NCBI GenBank assembly: GCA_035578155.1
Contig: JAPWDM010000004.1
Coordinates: forward strand, 59,675,292 to 59,739,291
DNA from: Brachynemurus nebulosus
Lineage: Eukaryota; Arthropoda; Insecta; Neuroptera; Myrmeleontidae
Direction of reading: 5' to 3'
Length of the DNA stretch: 64,000 nucleotides
How positions within the stretch are numbered: the first letter of the stretch is position 1; each line of letters opens with the position of its first letter. Positions 45,060 to 56,989 of this stretch are shown here, one piece after another. The notes under the pieces were generated by a model. It was not told where the DNA came from. It searched no databases and saw only the letters and a list, made by a program, of their open reading frames with translations. Both the position numbers and the translations under genes were made by a program.

Positions 45060-45203
45060 AAAGACTAAATAAGAAACAACTTTTAGCGAATTTTCGAATC
45101 GAAAAATCAGCTATTACGACCACTATCATGACGGGACTTAAGTCCGGGGCTATGGAAGGAATTTTTTTGGGGTCGCTAGAAACCTAAAATAATATTCATT
45201 AAA

Positions 45204-45205
<2 letters not shown>
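45060..45205 (-). repeat. Module B repeat beside (TA)n, copy 2
   Basis: On the minus strand it reads cattttaatgaatattattt, taggtttctagcgacc, ttccttccatagccccgg, then cccgtcatgatagtgg, cgtaatagctga and gaaaattcgctaa. It matches 63363-63500 in block order. It abuts the (TA)n tract at 45207. Confidence 0.7.

Positions 45206-45206
<1 letters not shown>

Positions 45207-45272
<66 letters not shown>
45207..45272. repeat. (TA)33 microsatellite
   Basis: Uninterrupted TA tract next to a Module B repeat. Confidence 0.97.
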
Positions 45273-45275
<3 letters not shown>

Positions 45276-45397
45276 TTGGGCGGGGTAAAATAAGATATTG
45301 CTCGAGTGGGGTAAAAAAAAGACTTTCTTATATTAAACTCAACAGTGCTAAATTCGAAAAATAAAAAATATTACAACAAAATACATTAGTATTTTAA

Positions 45398-45919
45398 GGT
45401 ACCATCACAGTGTGATTCTGCTGAAAAGCAGTCAATATTCACAATAGTCTGTATCCAAAAAAAAAAAAAAAATCAAATAGATTATCAATCTATAGGTAAG
45501 CCGCTATGTCCCTATGAGAGCTTTTTTTTCTTTGGAAATCCTCCTATTTTTTCACACGGAAAACTGTAAAAGATTTTGTATTTTTTATTCAAACCTCCAC
45601 CATTTTTTCAAATTTCAAAAAAAAAGTCCCATAGGGACATAAAGGTTTACCTACAGAGTGATATACTACTTGATTTTTTTTTTCGGATAAAAACTGCGGC
45701 CGCAATCGTGGGCACCGAATTTCGGCTTTTTTTACACTTTTTTTCAAAAAGTTATAATAATTATAAAAATTAAATAGAAATAAATAAAAAAAATATTTTT
45801 GTATTGTCAAATAGTGGTATTAATTGTAAAAAATTCATCCCCATTCCCTCATCCTATCCATCCGAAAAAAAATTGTGAAAATTGACTACTTTTTGGCAGA
45901 ATCACACTGTGATGGTACC
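45398..45919. mobile_element. 522-bp MITE with TTAA target duplication
   Basis: The ends ggtaccatcacagtgtgatt and aatcacactgtgatggtacc are exact inverses, with TTAA on both sides (45394-45397 and 45920-45923). A second inverted pair lies inside: tctataggtaagccgctatg near 45491-45511, against catagggacataaaggttta at about 45630-45650. A TTAA duplication suggests the piggyBac superfamily, but the ends lack its usual CCC start. No coding sequence. Confidence 0.78.
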
Positions 45920-45923
45920 TTAA

Positions 45924-47196
<1,273 letters not shown>

Positions 47197-47589
47197 TTCA
47201 TTTCTCGGACGGTTTCTTCTTTTTTGCAAAGCCAACTTTTCAAAGTTAGTAAATTCAATTTATATTCACCAGAAACAAATAAAAATCTATTCAATCCAGC
47301 CGCTTTTACTGATCTCTCTCGACTGTCCTGAGCTCTCCTTTCTTAGGGGTCCATATTCCATTCTCCGTACACCCCATGTGTTCTTTCCTCTCATACTACC
47401 CTCAGTTCCTTACATTCGGCCACTTCTGACAAAAATCACGTTCTCGCGATTACTATCTGGGCTCTCCTCAATGGCATATAACGTAGACTACAGCTCAGAC
47501 TGCACGTTGACTACCTTCTCCCTTCTCTTCAAATATGACTCACATACCAAGTAATCCAATATCCAATGGCAATGGTATAACGAATCACA

Positions 47590-47850
47590 AACATTAGCCC
47601 TGCAGCCAACATAAATGATTCGTTCACCATACACAGTGATCCACTGACCACACACATTAGCCCTCCACTAATACACATGATCCTCCGATCATGTACAATG
47701 GTCCACTGACCACACAAATTAGCAGTCCAGCTAATAGATATGATCCTCCGATCATACATAATGGTTCACTGATCACATAAATTAGCCCTCCACCTAATAC
47801 AAGTGACCCTCCGATCATACACAATAGTCCATTAACCATACAAATTAGTC
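47590..47850 (+). repeat. Minisatellite, five ~62.5-bp units
   Basis: The box attagccctccac recurs at about 47593, 47655, 47718, 47781 and 47843. Each is followed by a cctccgatcatac-type box and by gtccactgaccacac. Open frames across it on the minus strand follow from the repeat period and are not called as a gene. Confidence 0.85.
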
Positions 47851-48059
47851 AATACGTTCTGTTGAATTCACTCAATTCGTCCTATTAACTTTAGTCATGT
47901 TGTTATGTCAACCACCCTATAGAATGCTAAAATTGACAACACAGTTAAATACGTTTTGCTAGCCACCCGTTCTATAGGATGCTTAAATTGTCAAAATACA
48001 ATCGAAGACGTTATGCTAGCCGTAAATTCAAACATTTCTATTTTAATTAGTCCGGTACG

Positions 48060-48860
48060 GTTCAGTTCAGCTTGGCTCAACTCAGCTCATTTCATTTAGC
48101 TTGACTTGACTCGCTCAGCTCGAACCACTCAGCTTCATTCGTTCCGAACAGCTCGCCTTTGTTCGGTTTAGCTCAGCTGGAACCACTCAGCCTGGCTCGA
48201 TTCGAATCGCTCAGCTTGGCTCGCCTCGAGCACCTCGGTTTGGCTCATCTCGATCAACTCAGTTTGGCTCGCCTCGAACAGTTCAACTTGGATCAGCTCG
48301 AACCGCTCAGCTTGGCTCAGCTCAAACAACTCAGCTTGACTCAGCTCGAACAACTCAGCTTGGCACAACTCTAACAACTCAACTTGGCTCAGCTCGAATC
48401 GCTCAGATTGGCTCCGCACGAACCGCTCAACTTGTCTCAGCTCGAACAGCTCAACTTGGCTCAGCTCGAATCGCTCAGATTGGCTCAGCACGAACCGCTC
48501 AGCTTGTCTCAGCTCGAACAGCTGAGACAAGCTGAGCTTGGCACAGCTCGAATCGCTCAACTTGGCTCGGCTGGAACAACTCAGCCTGGCCCAGCTCGAA
48601 AAGCTCAGTTTGGCTCAGCTCGAACCGCTCAGCTTGACTCAGCTCGAACCGCTCAGTTTGACTCAGCTCGAACCGCTCAGTTTGACTCAGCTCGAACCGC
48701 TCAGCTTGACTCAGCTCGAACCGCTCAGCTTGACTCAGCACGAACCCCTGAGCTTGTCTCAGCTCGAACAGCTCACCTCGGCTCAGCTTGGCTCAACTCA
48801 AATAGCTCACTCTGACTCAGGTCGGCTCGGCTCGAACAGCCCAGTCTGCCTCGGTTCGAA
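48060..48860 (+). repeat. GC-rich minisatellite, ~24-bp units (gctcagcttggctcagctcgaac)
   Basis: Roughly 30 units of 24 bp, for example gctcagcttgactcagctcg plus aacc, become most regular at 48600-48740. The unit is a multiple of three and lacks stops in several frames, so long open frames appear on both strands with eight-residue periodicity (for example LEPLSLTQ on plus, AERFELSQ on minus). No start context, flanking exons or known domain supports coding. Confidence 0.9.
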
Positions 48861-48960
48861 CAGTTTGACGCCTCAACCTAGCCCGATTCGGGTCGACTCG
48901 CCTATAATTTTAACACAGTCCCACTATATCGGTCATAAACATAATCCAGCCATGAGCTAA

Positions 48961-49587
48961 AATACAAAATTCAATCAAAATAAATTAAACAACTGCTTAT
49001 TAATTTGAATCTTCAACGGTTCCAATTAAAATAAGTGAAACCAAGTTTCTCCATGCAAAGTCATCACATCCACTACTCCAGCATTTCCACCAAATACTTG
49101 TTTCCCATTGACTCACGTTTCAGTTTTTGGAACTTGGAAATCTTAGCTGCCCCAAGTACAACTGTGTTCCAGCCGCTGCTGAAATTCGCATAAGCTTTAC
49201 CAAGTGTGCCTTCCAATTTCACTAGTATGTAGAATTTATCCTTATCAGTTTCACTGATATTACAGTTTATTCCTCGTATAGTTTTTGTTTTGTTAATATT
49301 TCATGAAACATTATTCTATTTCATGTTCCTTCTTTTTACAATAATTCAAACACTATGTGAATTTTCATTAATAATCCCAGAATTATTCTTTATTTTCAGG
49401 AGACTCAATTTTTTTATGCCTTTCCTTGCCGCAAAAGTAGCATTTTAATTGTTCAGTTTTTTTTTCGGTCGATATTGAGGTGATTTGCATTGCTCTCTTT
49501 TGTTTGCTCAACGTTGTGGACTAGCAACCGCAGAAGTTCATTTGTATTATAACAATGAGCTGCTTTTGCACCAGATTTAATGAATGG
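48961..49587. other. AT-rich DNA without a gene
   Basis: No recognised feature. Confidence 0.45.
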
Positions 49588-50361
49588 ATCAACTTTGCGC
49601 TAATGCTAATTTCAGTAATAAAAATCAATTAAATTATGGTTTTTTAATCGCTCAATATTTACTAATGCTTGAGCTTCGCGGATATTTAAGTTGTTACGGG
49701 AAACACGTCATATATATGATGATATGGTGTACTAAAAACATTACACGTATATGTTGAATGTGATGAAACACACAAAGGTGGTGGCATATATTGTGTTAAG
49801 TGTGAATATTGAAGAAAAATACTGATACTGAGTATTAAAAAAAAAGGAGTTACCATATATGGATACGATTTTCTATAATTATAATAAATCGATAAAAATG
49901 CCAAGGACAACAAAAAGAAGATATTCTAGTACAAGTTGGAGCAGTTCAGAAAGTACTTCAACAAATTCTTCAACAAATAGTAACAGTGCTGAAAATCAAA
50001 AGCAAATCTATAATTATCAAGGAAAAATCGATAGTATTCAACCATTTGATGCAACACTTTGTGGCCTTGATATCATGAAATTGCTTCAAAGTATCGATTT
50101 CACACGCGATATTTTTGGATGGGATGATAAAACAAGAATTTATTGCATGACCAACAAATTGCAAGGAAATGCCAAACTATGATACAATAACCAACCAAAC
50201 GTAAATTTATCATGGAATTAGTAAAAATCTAAATTAATCGACGTGTTTCCCGTAACAACTTAAATATCTGCGAAGCTTCAGGATTAGTAAATATTGAGCG
50301 ATTAAAAAACCAAAATTTAATTGATTTTTATTACTGAAATTAGCATTAGCGTAAAGTTGCA
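49588..50361. mobile_element. Element with ~120-bp inverted arms enclosing a gag-like fragment
   Basis: The left arm (about 49588-49710) and right arm (about 50231-50361) are inverse copies. They share ctaatgctaatttcagtaat, then tttttaatcgctcaatattt, then taagttgttacgggaaacac. The inner edge of each arm reads TGTTTCCCGTAACAAC outward, with a TG start like an LTR, but the arms are inverted, not direct. The right arm ends against a (TA)n(TG)n tract. The interior encodes the fragment at 49859-50182. Confidence 0.7.
49859..50182 (+). pseudogene. Retrotransposon Gag-like fragment (capsid N-terminus)
   Basis: The 107-residue frame has a basic start (MPRTTKRRYSSTSW from an internal ATG at 49895), a Ser/Thr/Asn-rich linker, then IQPFDATLCGLDIMKLLQSI and FGWDDKTRIYCMTNKLQGNA. 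The last two blocks resemble the start of Ty3/Gypsy-type capsid domains (a PFxG segment, a helix, then W-x-D-x-x-K and a KLxGxA end). It stops just where the capsid would continue. It could be a truncated gag or a captured capsid piece. The basic Ser-rich head is unlike usual Gag. Confidence 0.5.
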
Positions 50362-50378
50362 ATTTGTCAGACGAAATC

Positions 50379-50700
<322 letters not shown>

Positions 50701-50703
50701 TGA

Positions 50704-51230
50704 ATAGGGCTGGGTACTATAAAAAAATTAAGTAATAAGTACGGGAAGTCAGAAAGTGGTAATAAAGTGTAATTTCAAAATCTATCGTCATTTAAAAATT
50801 TGAATTGTTATTATTAAATTAGTAATTTGTTGATTACGCACCGGTAAACAAAAAAATTGCCACACTTAAATAATCATATATTTCAGTACATCGATCGATG
50901 ACATAATTATTGCAACAATACATAATGAAGTTACATTTTGTAGATTTAATAGATACAAAAATTTAAGAATGTTTAATCGTAAGTAGTTATCATAGTTCCG
51001 ATTAACGACTTTTCTAATAATATTGCCATGAATAGTAATTGAACAGTTTAATTTAGTATTAATATCATGTCTTTAAACCAATCAAGTTTTGACACAGGTT
51101 AGTATGCATATTACTTTTTTTTAAATATAATGATTTATAATACACCAAATGTCCGAGCTAAATAAATGACATTCATATGTTATGCTTACGCATGACAAGG
51201 GTACTACATTACACACATCTCTGATATTTA
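50704..51230. other. AT-rich DNA without a gene
   Basis: No recognised feature. Confidence 0.4.
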
Positions 51231-51672
51231 TAGTCCCGAAGCCGGTGACACTAAGAGTCCCGTCATCGCGGAATCGAAAAATTTTTATGTAATTTGATAG
51301 TTTATAGTCATACGAACAGAATGCACTCGGTCAGCCTCGATTTAATTAGCCGAAAGTATGTGTAATTAAATTAATTGTTTTTAAAAAGCAAAAATGTTTT
51401 ACCGTTATTGCGAATCTCTAAATTGTACTATATTCAATAGGAAATTTTGTAATTTAAAAGAAAAAAATTGACTGACCAGCTTTATTTGGCCGAAACGGCC
51501 TGATTTACCTGTTTAAATGGTGGAAGAACCGGTAAAATTTCACCATGACTATGTAAAGTCTTTTTTTTTTAATTTTACTTGTTTTGATGTATTCTTTAAA
51601 AATATGTTGATAAGCTTGCCCAAAAACTGCCGGAACTATCTAGCATACTAGTTTTATTGGATGGGTTTGATA
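51231..51672 (+). repeat. Left terminal inverted repeat (~440 bp)
   Basis: Blocks shared with the right end, in order: gacactaagagtcccgtcat, gcactcggtcagcctcgatt, ttaccgttattgcgaatctc, ccagctttatttggccg, tgatgtattctttaaaaata and tagcatactagttttatt. Confidence 0.9.
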
Positions 51673-52011
51673 CACATTAAAATTTATAAATCGAATACAC
51701 TTTTAAATCCTTGTAAGCAACATCAAAATTGAAATTGAATCATATGCCTTACTCTTTTTACGTATATGCTAATTTTATTATCTAAAAAAAAGTAAGATAT
51801 ATGATTCTATTTCAAATTGCTTACAACGAGTCATTTTGGAGTAAACTTCTTTTATAAAATAATGAAATAGGTCATTATTTTTTTTAAGATTTTAAGTTAA
51901 ATGGGGTTAGATATCATCAAAGGAATTGTAGAAAAATTTTTAAAATGCAATAAAATTTAAATTCGGCATGATTGCAAAATTCATTTTGAAAAAAATATGT
52001 AACACCACCGC

Positions 52012-52115
52012 TTTAGAGATACACTTGATATTTGACAGATATAATACTCCATCAATAAAAGATTTAGAGATACACTTGATATTTGACAGATATAATACTC
52101 CATCAATAAAGACCA
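52012..52115 (+). repeat. 52-bp tandem duplication
   Basis: The phrase tttagagatacacttgatat, then ttgacagatataatactcca and tcaataaa, occurs twice in succession, identical apart from the edges. Confidence 0.9.
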
Positions 52116-52149
52116 ACTCGCAGAAAAGATGAAATACCATTCCCAATTA

Positions 52150-52764
52150 CGGGTCCCTTACAAAGCAGACCAACTGATTTTAATAAAAATCTGAATAATC
52201 AAAAATTTAAAGAAGAAATCGCGTCCTTTCTATATGAATATTGGATGGATAATTCGTTCAGTTCTATTTTGAACGACAAAAAAGTTTTTCTTACAGTTAG
52301 AGATCAGTGTTATGTATATAGTAATATTAAGGGAACCGTCACTCGAACACTAGATGAAAATTATACATGCTACCACAAGAATTTTCTTTCATTTAAACAA
52401 ATGTCTACATCACGATAAAATTCTTATAAGATCAGTAGATACTGATGTCCTAATCATATTTGTTTAGGAAATATGCACAAATTTAAAGACCTGAAGATAT
52501 GGATGACAACGAAAACTAATAAAGAAATTAATCATTTAAATTGTACACTTCTCGCACAAAAACTAGGTCAATCTCTCTGTCGAGCTTTACCGGGCTTTCA
52601 GACTTTAACGGCTGTGATTATACAGCAGCTTTTGTGCGTAAAGGAAACATAAAGCTATACAATATTTTAATACAAAATGACGAGTACCAAAATCTTTTTA
52701 AGCATTTGATAGATCCAGAAGATATCAATAATAAAAATAAAACAGATATGGAGGACTCAGTGTA
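52150..52764 (+). pseudogene. C-terminal part of an uncharacterised VDTDVLI / TGCD-motif protein
   Basis: The coding region reads through changing frames. First is EEIASFLYEYWMDN and a KKVFLTVRDQCYVY block, then ILIRSVDTDVLIIF near 52410-52466. After a frame change it reads GNMHKFKDLKIWMTTKTNKE, then LAQKLGQSLCRALPGF, then TLTGCDYTAAFVRKGNIKLY (about 52590-52650), and it ends at the stop at 52762-52764. A D-T-D-V-L strand followed by an L-P-x-F-x-x-x-T-G-C-D block is, from memory, shared by large uncharacterised proteins often annotated in cnidarian, mollusc and insect genomes. The paired acidic motifs suggest a metal-dependent nuclease, but I know of no assigned activity. At least one frameshift and one stop make this copy inactive. 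Confidence 0.6.
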
Positions 52765-53099
52765 AAAGTGAACCAAGTCCATAATTGTAAATTTTGAAAA
52801 AAATGCCTTTAAAGTTTAAGAGCTGTAATTAATTACACATTATGTTTTTACATATTTTTACATTAAAGTCAGACTAGTCCATCTTTAACATAGACTCTAT
52901 ATGCTAATTTACTTCTTAATATTTAATATGCAACAAGTTACATCACATAGTAATCAGGCATGCTGGACTTGGTTCACGTTACCTCTGAAGATTTGTAAAA
53001 GGAGAGAGAAATACAGAGTATCGTCTTATAACATAATCAGTATGGTATATTGGTATCAAATAAATACTAGAATAGCATTACAAATACTTAAATTTTAAA

Positions 53100-53560
53100 A
53101 ATATCGTTATTTTCGATATCGATAATTTTTGATAGCGAAAACTACATTTTAATAATCTTAATATGTTTTGAATACTTACAGCTTGTTTCGCTTAAACCTT
53201 CAAAAATTTGTTATTTTTTCGTTACGATACACTGTTTATTCACGAATAAAGTTTTCGATAACGAAAATTAACGAAAAATAATTTTAAAAAAATGTTCTAT
53301 TGCTGATCAACGGGAACTAACGGAGCCTAAGTTAACAAGTCATAACCAATGTATGATAAATAACTTGGTATCGATAATTTTTGATAACGAAAAGTAGGTT
53401 TTAACATTCACAATACATTTGGAATACCTACAACTTGCTTCATTTCAACCTTCAAAAAAATTCGTTATTTTTTCGCTATGACGCATCGTTTACGAGATAT
53501 TAACGATCAAAAGTTTACGTTTGCAAAAAGTAATTTTTGATAACGTTTACAAAAAGTAAG
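53100..53560 (-). repeat. ~253-bp tandem repeat, inverse of 25358-25720
   Basis: Two units are marked by gtttcgcttaaaccttcaaa near 53188 and cttcatttcaaccttcaaaa near 53440. Each has ttttgataacgaaaa-type and cgtttacgagatattaacg-type boxes. The minus strand corresponds to the repeat inside the element at 24892-26353. Confidence 0.8.
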
Positions 53561-53591
53561 ATTTGGTCAGCAATAACACATTTTAAAAAGA

Positions 53592-54038
53592 TTACCATCA
53601 AAACCATGTAATAAAACTAGTATGCTAAATATTTCCGGGGGTTTTTAGGCAAACTTACCAAGATATTTTTAAAGAATACATCAAAACAAGTAAAATTTTA
53701 AAAAAAGTCTTTACATGATCATGGTGAAATTTTACCGTTTCTCACACCATTTAAATAGGTAAGTCAGGCCGTTGCGGCCAAATAAAGCTGGTAAGCCAAT
53801 TTTTTTCTTTTAAATTACAAAATTTCCTATTTAATACAGTACAATTTATTGAGATTCGCAATAACGGTAAAACAATTTTGCTTTTTAAAAACTATTAATT
53901 TAATTACACATACTTTCGGTTAATTAAATCGAGGCTGACCGAGTGCATTCTGTTTGTATGACTATAAACTATCAAATTACATAAAAAATTTTCGATTCCG
54001 GGATGACGGGACTCTTAGTGTCACCGGCTCCGGGACTA
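53592..54038 (-). repeat. Right terminal inverted repeat (~440 bp)
   Basis: The inverse of the left terminal repeat at roughly 90% identity by eye, with small indels. Confidence 0.9.
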
Positions 54039-54273
54039 TTATGTATAGTAGTTTATATGTGATAGTTTGTACACATAGATATATTTGTATACACTTATGA
54101 TGATAATATATATTTAACATACTTATTTTTAGTATATTATACCATGTACACATATTTATTCCTTCTGTATGTGGTATTATGGAATTGATATATTTACCTA
54201 CCACATAAGGTACCAGTGATGGGAATGATCGAATGACCTCAATAATCGACAATTATTAATGGAGTGATCTTAA

Positions 54274-55329
54274 CCTTCTCGTTCCAACCGTCGACCGTAG
54301 TCGACATAAAACAATATTTCGTAGGAAATTTTTGTTACCCCTTTAGAGTGGGTTGACAGCACTGACAGGAGTACCACTGTCTTCCTCATGGATAACAGCA
54401 CATTACAGAATTTTTCTCAGTTGGATCCACGTTCATTGTTGATATTCCACAGCAGTTTGAAAATAGCGCATCGCTACAAAGGGTAGTCCGCAGCGTCTTC
54501 GTGCATGTAAATATTTTTTTTGTACATTAAATAAATTATTTTCAAATATGTGGGGGTTAATATGTTATTATGAATGTCCAGAGAAGGAAATTAGATATTT
54601 GTTTAGAATGTTTCATGAGTTTGGTGTGATAGTAACGCCAGAAACTTTTATGTCTACTATAGTCGACATTTGGAGACCGGCAACGTAATAATTAAAAAAA
54701 TATGTTTGTGTAAGTAAGTACATTTCTGAAGATATTTGCAATCTGGTTATAGAAAAAGCTAATCGTAGCTATATTGAAAAAAGGCCGCCCGCTAATTTCA
54801 AATAATGAGCAATCAAAAAGGTTTTTTGGTGCCTCCATCCCATCCGTAATGGGACTTCCAAGAACAAGAATGTACTATCATTCCAAAACAAAGGTTTTTT
54901 TCAATTACAATCTTGCCCAGAGACCAATTTTTTGCTATCATGAGAAATTTAAAAGTTGTTTATGACAACGAAGTGACTCCAAAGGAAAAGAGTGCTTCAA
55001 AATGTTGGAAAGTGAACCCTCTTATAAATGTATAAACTCTCATATGTTCATTATCATTACAATAATTATTATTTTGTAGTTATTAAACATGTTTTCCATT
55101 CATCTATTGTATTTTCTTAGCCAACTATTTTCATAAATTCTTAAGAATTTAACATTGTTTTAGATGTCAATTGAGTAAGCGTAATTCCAAATGTCTACTA
55201 TAGTCGATATCAAGTTTTTTCAGTAAAAAAAAAATTTAAGTGGTTTTTTTATTTCTTTTAATAGTATTGAACATAAATTTTAGAAAAATCAAAAATTTGC
55301 AAAAATTTTTTTTATTAGGAATGAGGAGG
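54274..55329 (+). mobile_element. piggyBac-type element, TTAA-flanked, internally deleted
   Basis: The left end CCTTCTCGTTCCAACC and right end GGAATGAGGAGG are imperfect inverses. TTAA lies on both sides (54270-54273 and 55330-55333). Subterminal gtctactatagtcgacatt-type repeats occur near 54290, 54652 and 55192, as piggyBac elements often have. The 1056-bp element carries only the start of the transposase catalytic domain. Confidence 0.8.
54700..55035 (+). pseudogene. piggyBac transposase fragment (DDE_Tnp_1_7 N-terminal part)
   Basis: A first frame encodes FFGASIPSVMGLPRTRMYYH and a SKTKVFFNYNLAQRP block. A second frame continues with FFAIMRNLKVVYDNEVTPK and CWKVNPLINV. These correspond in order to the family's G-hydrophobic-G-x-x-x-x-P-x-R-x-Y-(W/Y) block and to the LRxLHFxDN and DK-x-(W/Y)-K-(V/L)-RP-L-I blocks that precede the first catalytic Asp. 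Nothing of the catalytic DDD core remains before the right end. A frameshift lies near 54925. Confidence 0.65.
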
Positions 55330-55333
55330 TTAA

Positions 55334-55818
55334 TAATAGAATAAGCTATTCTATTTACTACTAGACTAATTTATCATTTTAGGGTTCCGAAGAAAAATCT
55401 CGAAACTTTCATATCTTATGAAATTATGCTTGTACATTCTATATAGATGTAGATAGATGTTCGTACAAATAATTTTCAAACTTTTAAAAATCGCCAGATT
55501 AGCATATTACCCGTTAGGTCGAAAATTAAAAAACGCTGTATTTTCAAAATGGTTAATGTACAAACGAAAAGAAAAACAGTACAAACGAGTATAAGTGAAT
55601 CTTTGTCGAATGCTGTTTTCAAAATTTTATTAAAGTATCTCAAAAATCAATTAAGTTCTTTCTACCTAGAATTTCCAGTACCGTGTACATCCAAACTCTT
55701 TTAGATGAATATAAAATGGAAAAAGGTACTAAGCTAATAGCCGCCATAAATCATAATCAGCTAAAAACTGTTAGCCATAATTTCACTCATAATGAACATA
55801 AACCAAGTCGTCGTGATG
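55334..55818. other. AT-rich DNA without a gene
   Basis: No recognised feature. Confidence 0.4.
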
Positions 55819-55820
55819 TA

Positions 55821-56689
55821 CACTGAGAAAAAAATACGGTAATTTTTACGGAAATTTCTGGAGCTCTCTGGTAATGCGGGCATAAGAGACAGGCAAAGGA
55901 GAAAGTACGATGAGTATAGTAAAAATTACACTGTGACTCCGTAAAAATTTCGGCGCTGTACAGGAAAATTCTACTCTCTTACTGTATTATTTATAAGGTT
56001 TTTTCTTTTTATTTATTAATAAATAATTGAATTAAAATAGTTTAAAAAGATATTGATAGAAGGGTAAGGATTAAAATCAAATTATTAATATTGAAAAAAT
56101 GTTCTGTGGTTTTTTATTATTTGTAGAAAAACATGTTTCAATAAACATCAATACATATAAAAATCTTAATTGTTATATCTTAATTATTAGTTCTTTATCA
56201 ATAATAAAATAATGCGATTTTCATGAAACACAAATAACAATTCTTTGTTTTAAATGTAAATCCCATTAAATAGTTTATTATAACAAAAAACAGAAAAACT
56301 CACACTCATGATACACATCACATATAAAGCACACACAACAATAAGTTAGTTGTCTGCTTGCAATAGAAGGCGTATTCAAAATGACCTTCGTTGGCCTACG
56401 TTGGTGCGATGCTTGTGTGAAAGAGATGCTGAAAGACAGGTCTCAATTTAACAAAAATTAAGTAAATTTTCCTGGTATCCACTTGAAATTTTACTAGCCC
56501 ATCGAATTTTATGGAGCAGTATAGGAAAAATTCTTAAGAGGTACAGGAAAAATTTTCAAATGAATCGTAAAAAATAATGTTTGAAAGGCATTTTTTATAT
56601 TTTTGCTTGATAATTTCCTACCGACTGGTCACTTGAGCCTGGTTTTCCGGAGGCAACTCCGTAATTTTTACTGTAATTTTTTCTCAGTG
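55821..56689. mobile_element. 869-bp non-autonomous TIR element (CACTGAGAAAAAA ends), TA-flanked
   Basis: The left end cactgagaaaaaaatacggt, then aatttttacgga, mirrors the right end (tccgtaatttttactgtaat, then tttttctcagtg). TA flanks both (55819-55820 and 56690-56691), as for Tc1/mariner. CACTGAGAAAA-type termini recur among insect MITEs. The interior has a further ttaccgtaaaaatt-type block near 55850-55950 and no transposase. Confidence 0.8.
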
Positions 56690-56824
56690 TATGTTAACAT
56701 TCACCGGTGTATGATTGAAATCGTCACGTAGAGAATAAATGATAGTCATTTACCAACTGGCTTGGTAGTTGTTAATACACCAGTGTATCTTAAGATACAC
56801 TGCATTTCGGACATTCACAGTACC

Positions 56825-56985
56825 ATATCGTTAGCTGAGTATTGGTTTGTACCAAGTCAGTTTTTTAAAAAAAATTTTCTGATAGTGGTTTCGGCTTTCT
56901 CAGTGTCCAAAACTAACAAAACGACTATCTAGAAAAAATATTTAAAAAGTTGACTTGGTACAAACAAATAGTCAGCTGACGATAT
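56825..56985. mobile_element. Foldback-like MITE, ~45-bp arms
   Basis: The arms atatcgttagctgagtattg (then gtttgtaccaagtcag) and ctgacttggtacaaac-type inverse (56943-56985) are near-complementary. The spacer is about 75 bp. No target duplication was determined. Confidence 0.75.
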
Positions 56986-56989
56986 ATAA

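Larger units (their letters stand above)
51231..54038 (+). mobile_element. DNA transposon with ~440-bp TIRs and TTA duplication; unfamiliar protein
   Basis: The element is 2808 bp. It starts tagtcccgaagccggtgaca and ends with the inverse, tgtcaccggctccgggacta. The inverted similarity extends from 51231 to about 51672 and from about 53592 to 54038. The 3-bp sequence TTA flanks both ends (51228-51230 and 54039-54041). The interior holds a 52-bp tandem duplication, a broken coding region (52150-52764) and, in the right half, two ~253-bp repeats. TTA duplications occur in PIF/Harbinger, but no Harbinger transposase or Myb protein is recognised. Confidence 0.85.

Noticed and set aside
48159..48960. 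Several overlapping frames of up to 143 codons on both strands
   Set aside because: They follow from a 24-bp stop-free tandem unit; no start context, domain or flanking exon supports a gene. Kept as a repeat and a low-priority check.
53977..54252. 91-codon minus-strand frame
   Set aside because: It starts inside the right TIR of the element at 51231-54038 and runs across its end; no protein-like features.
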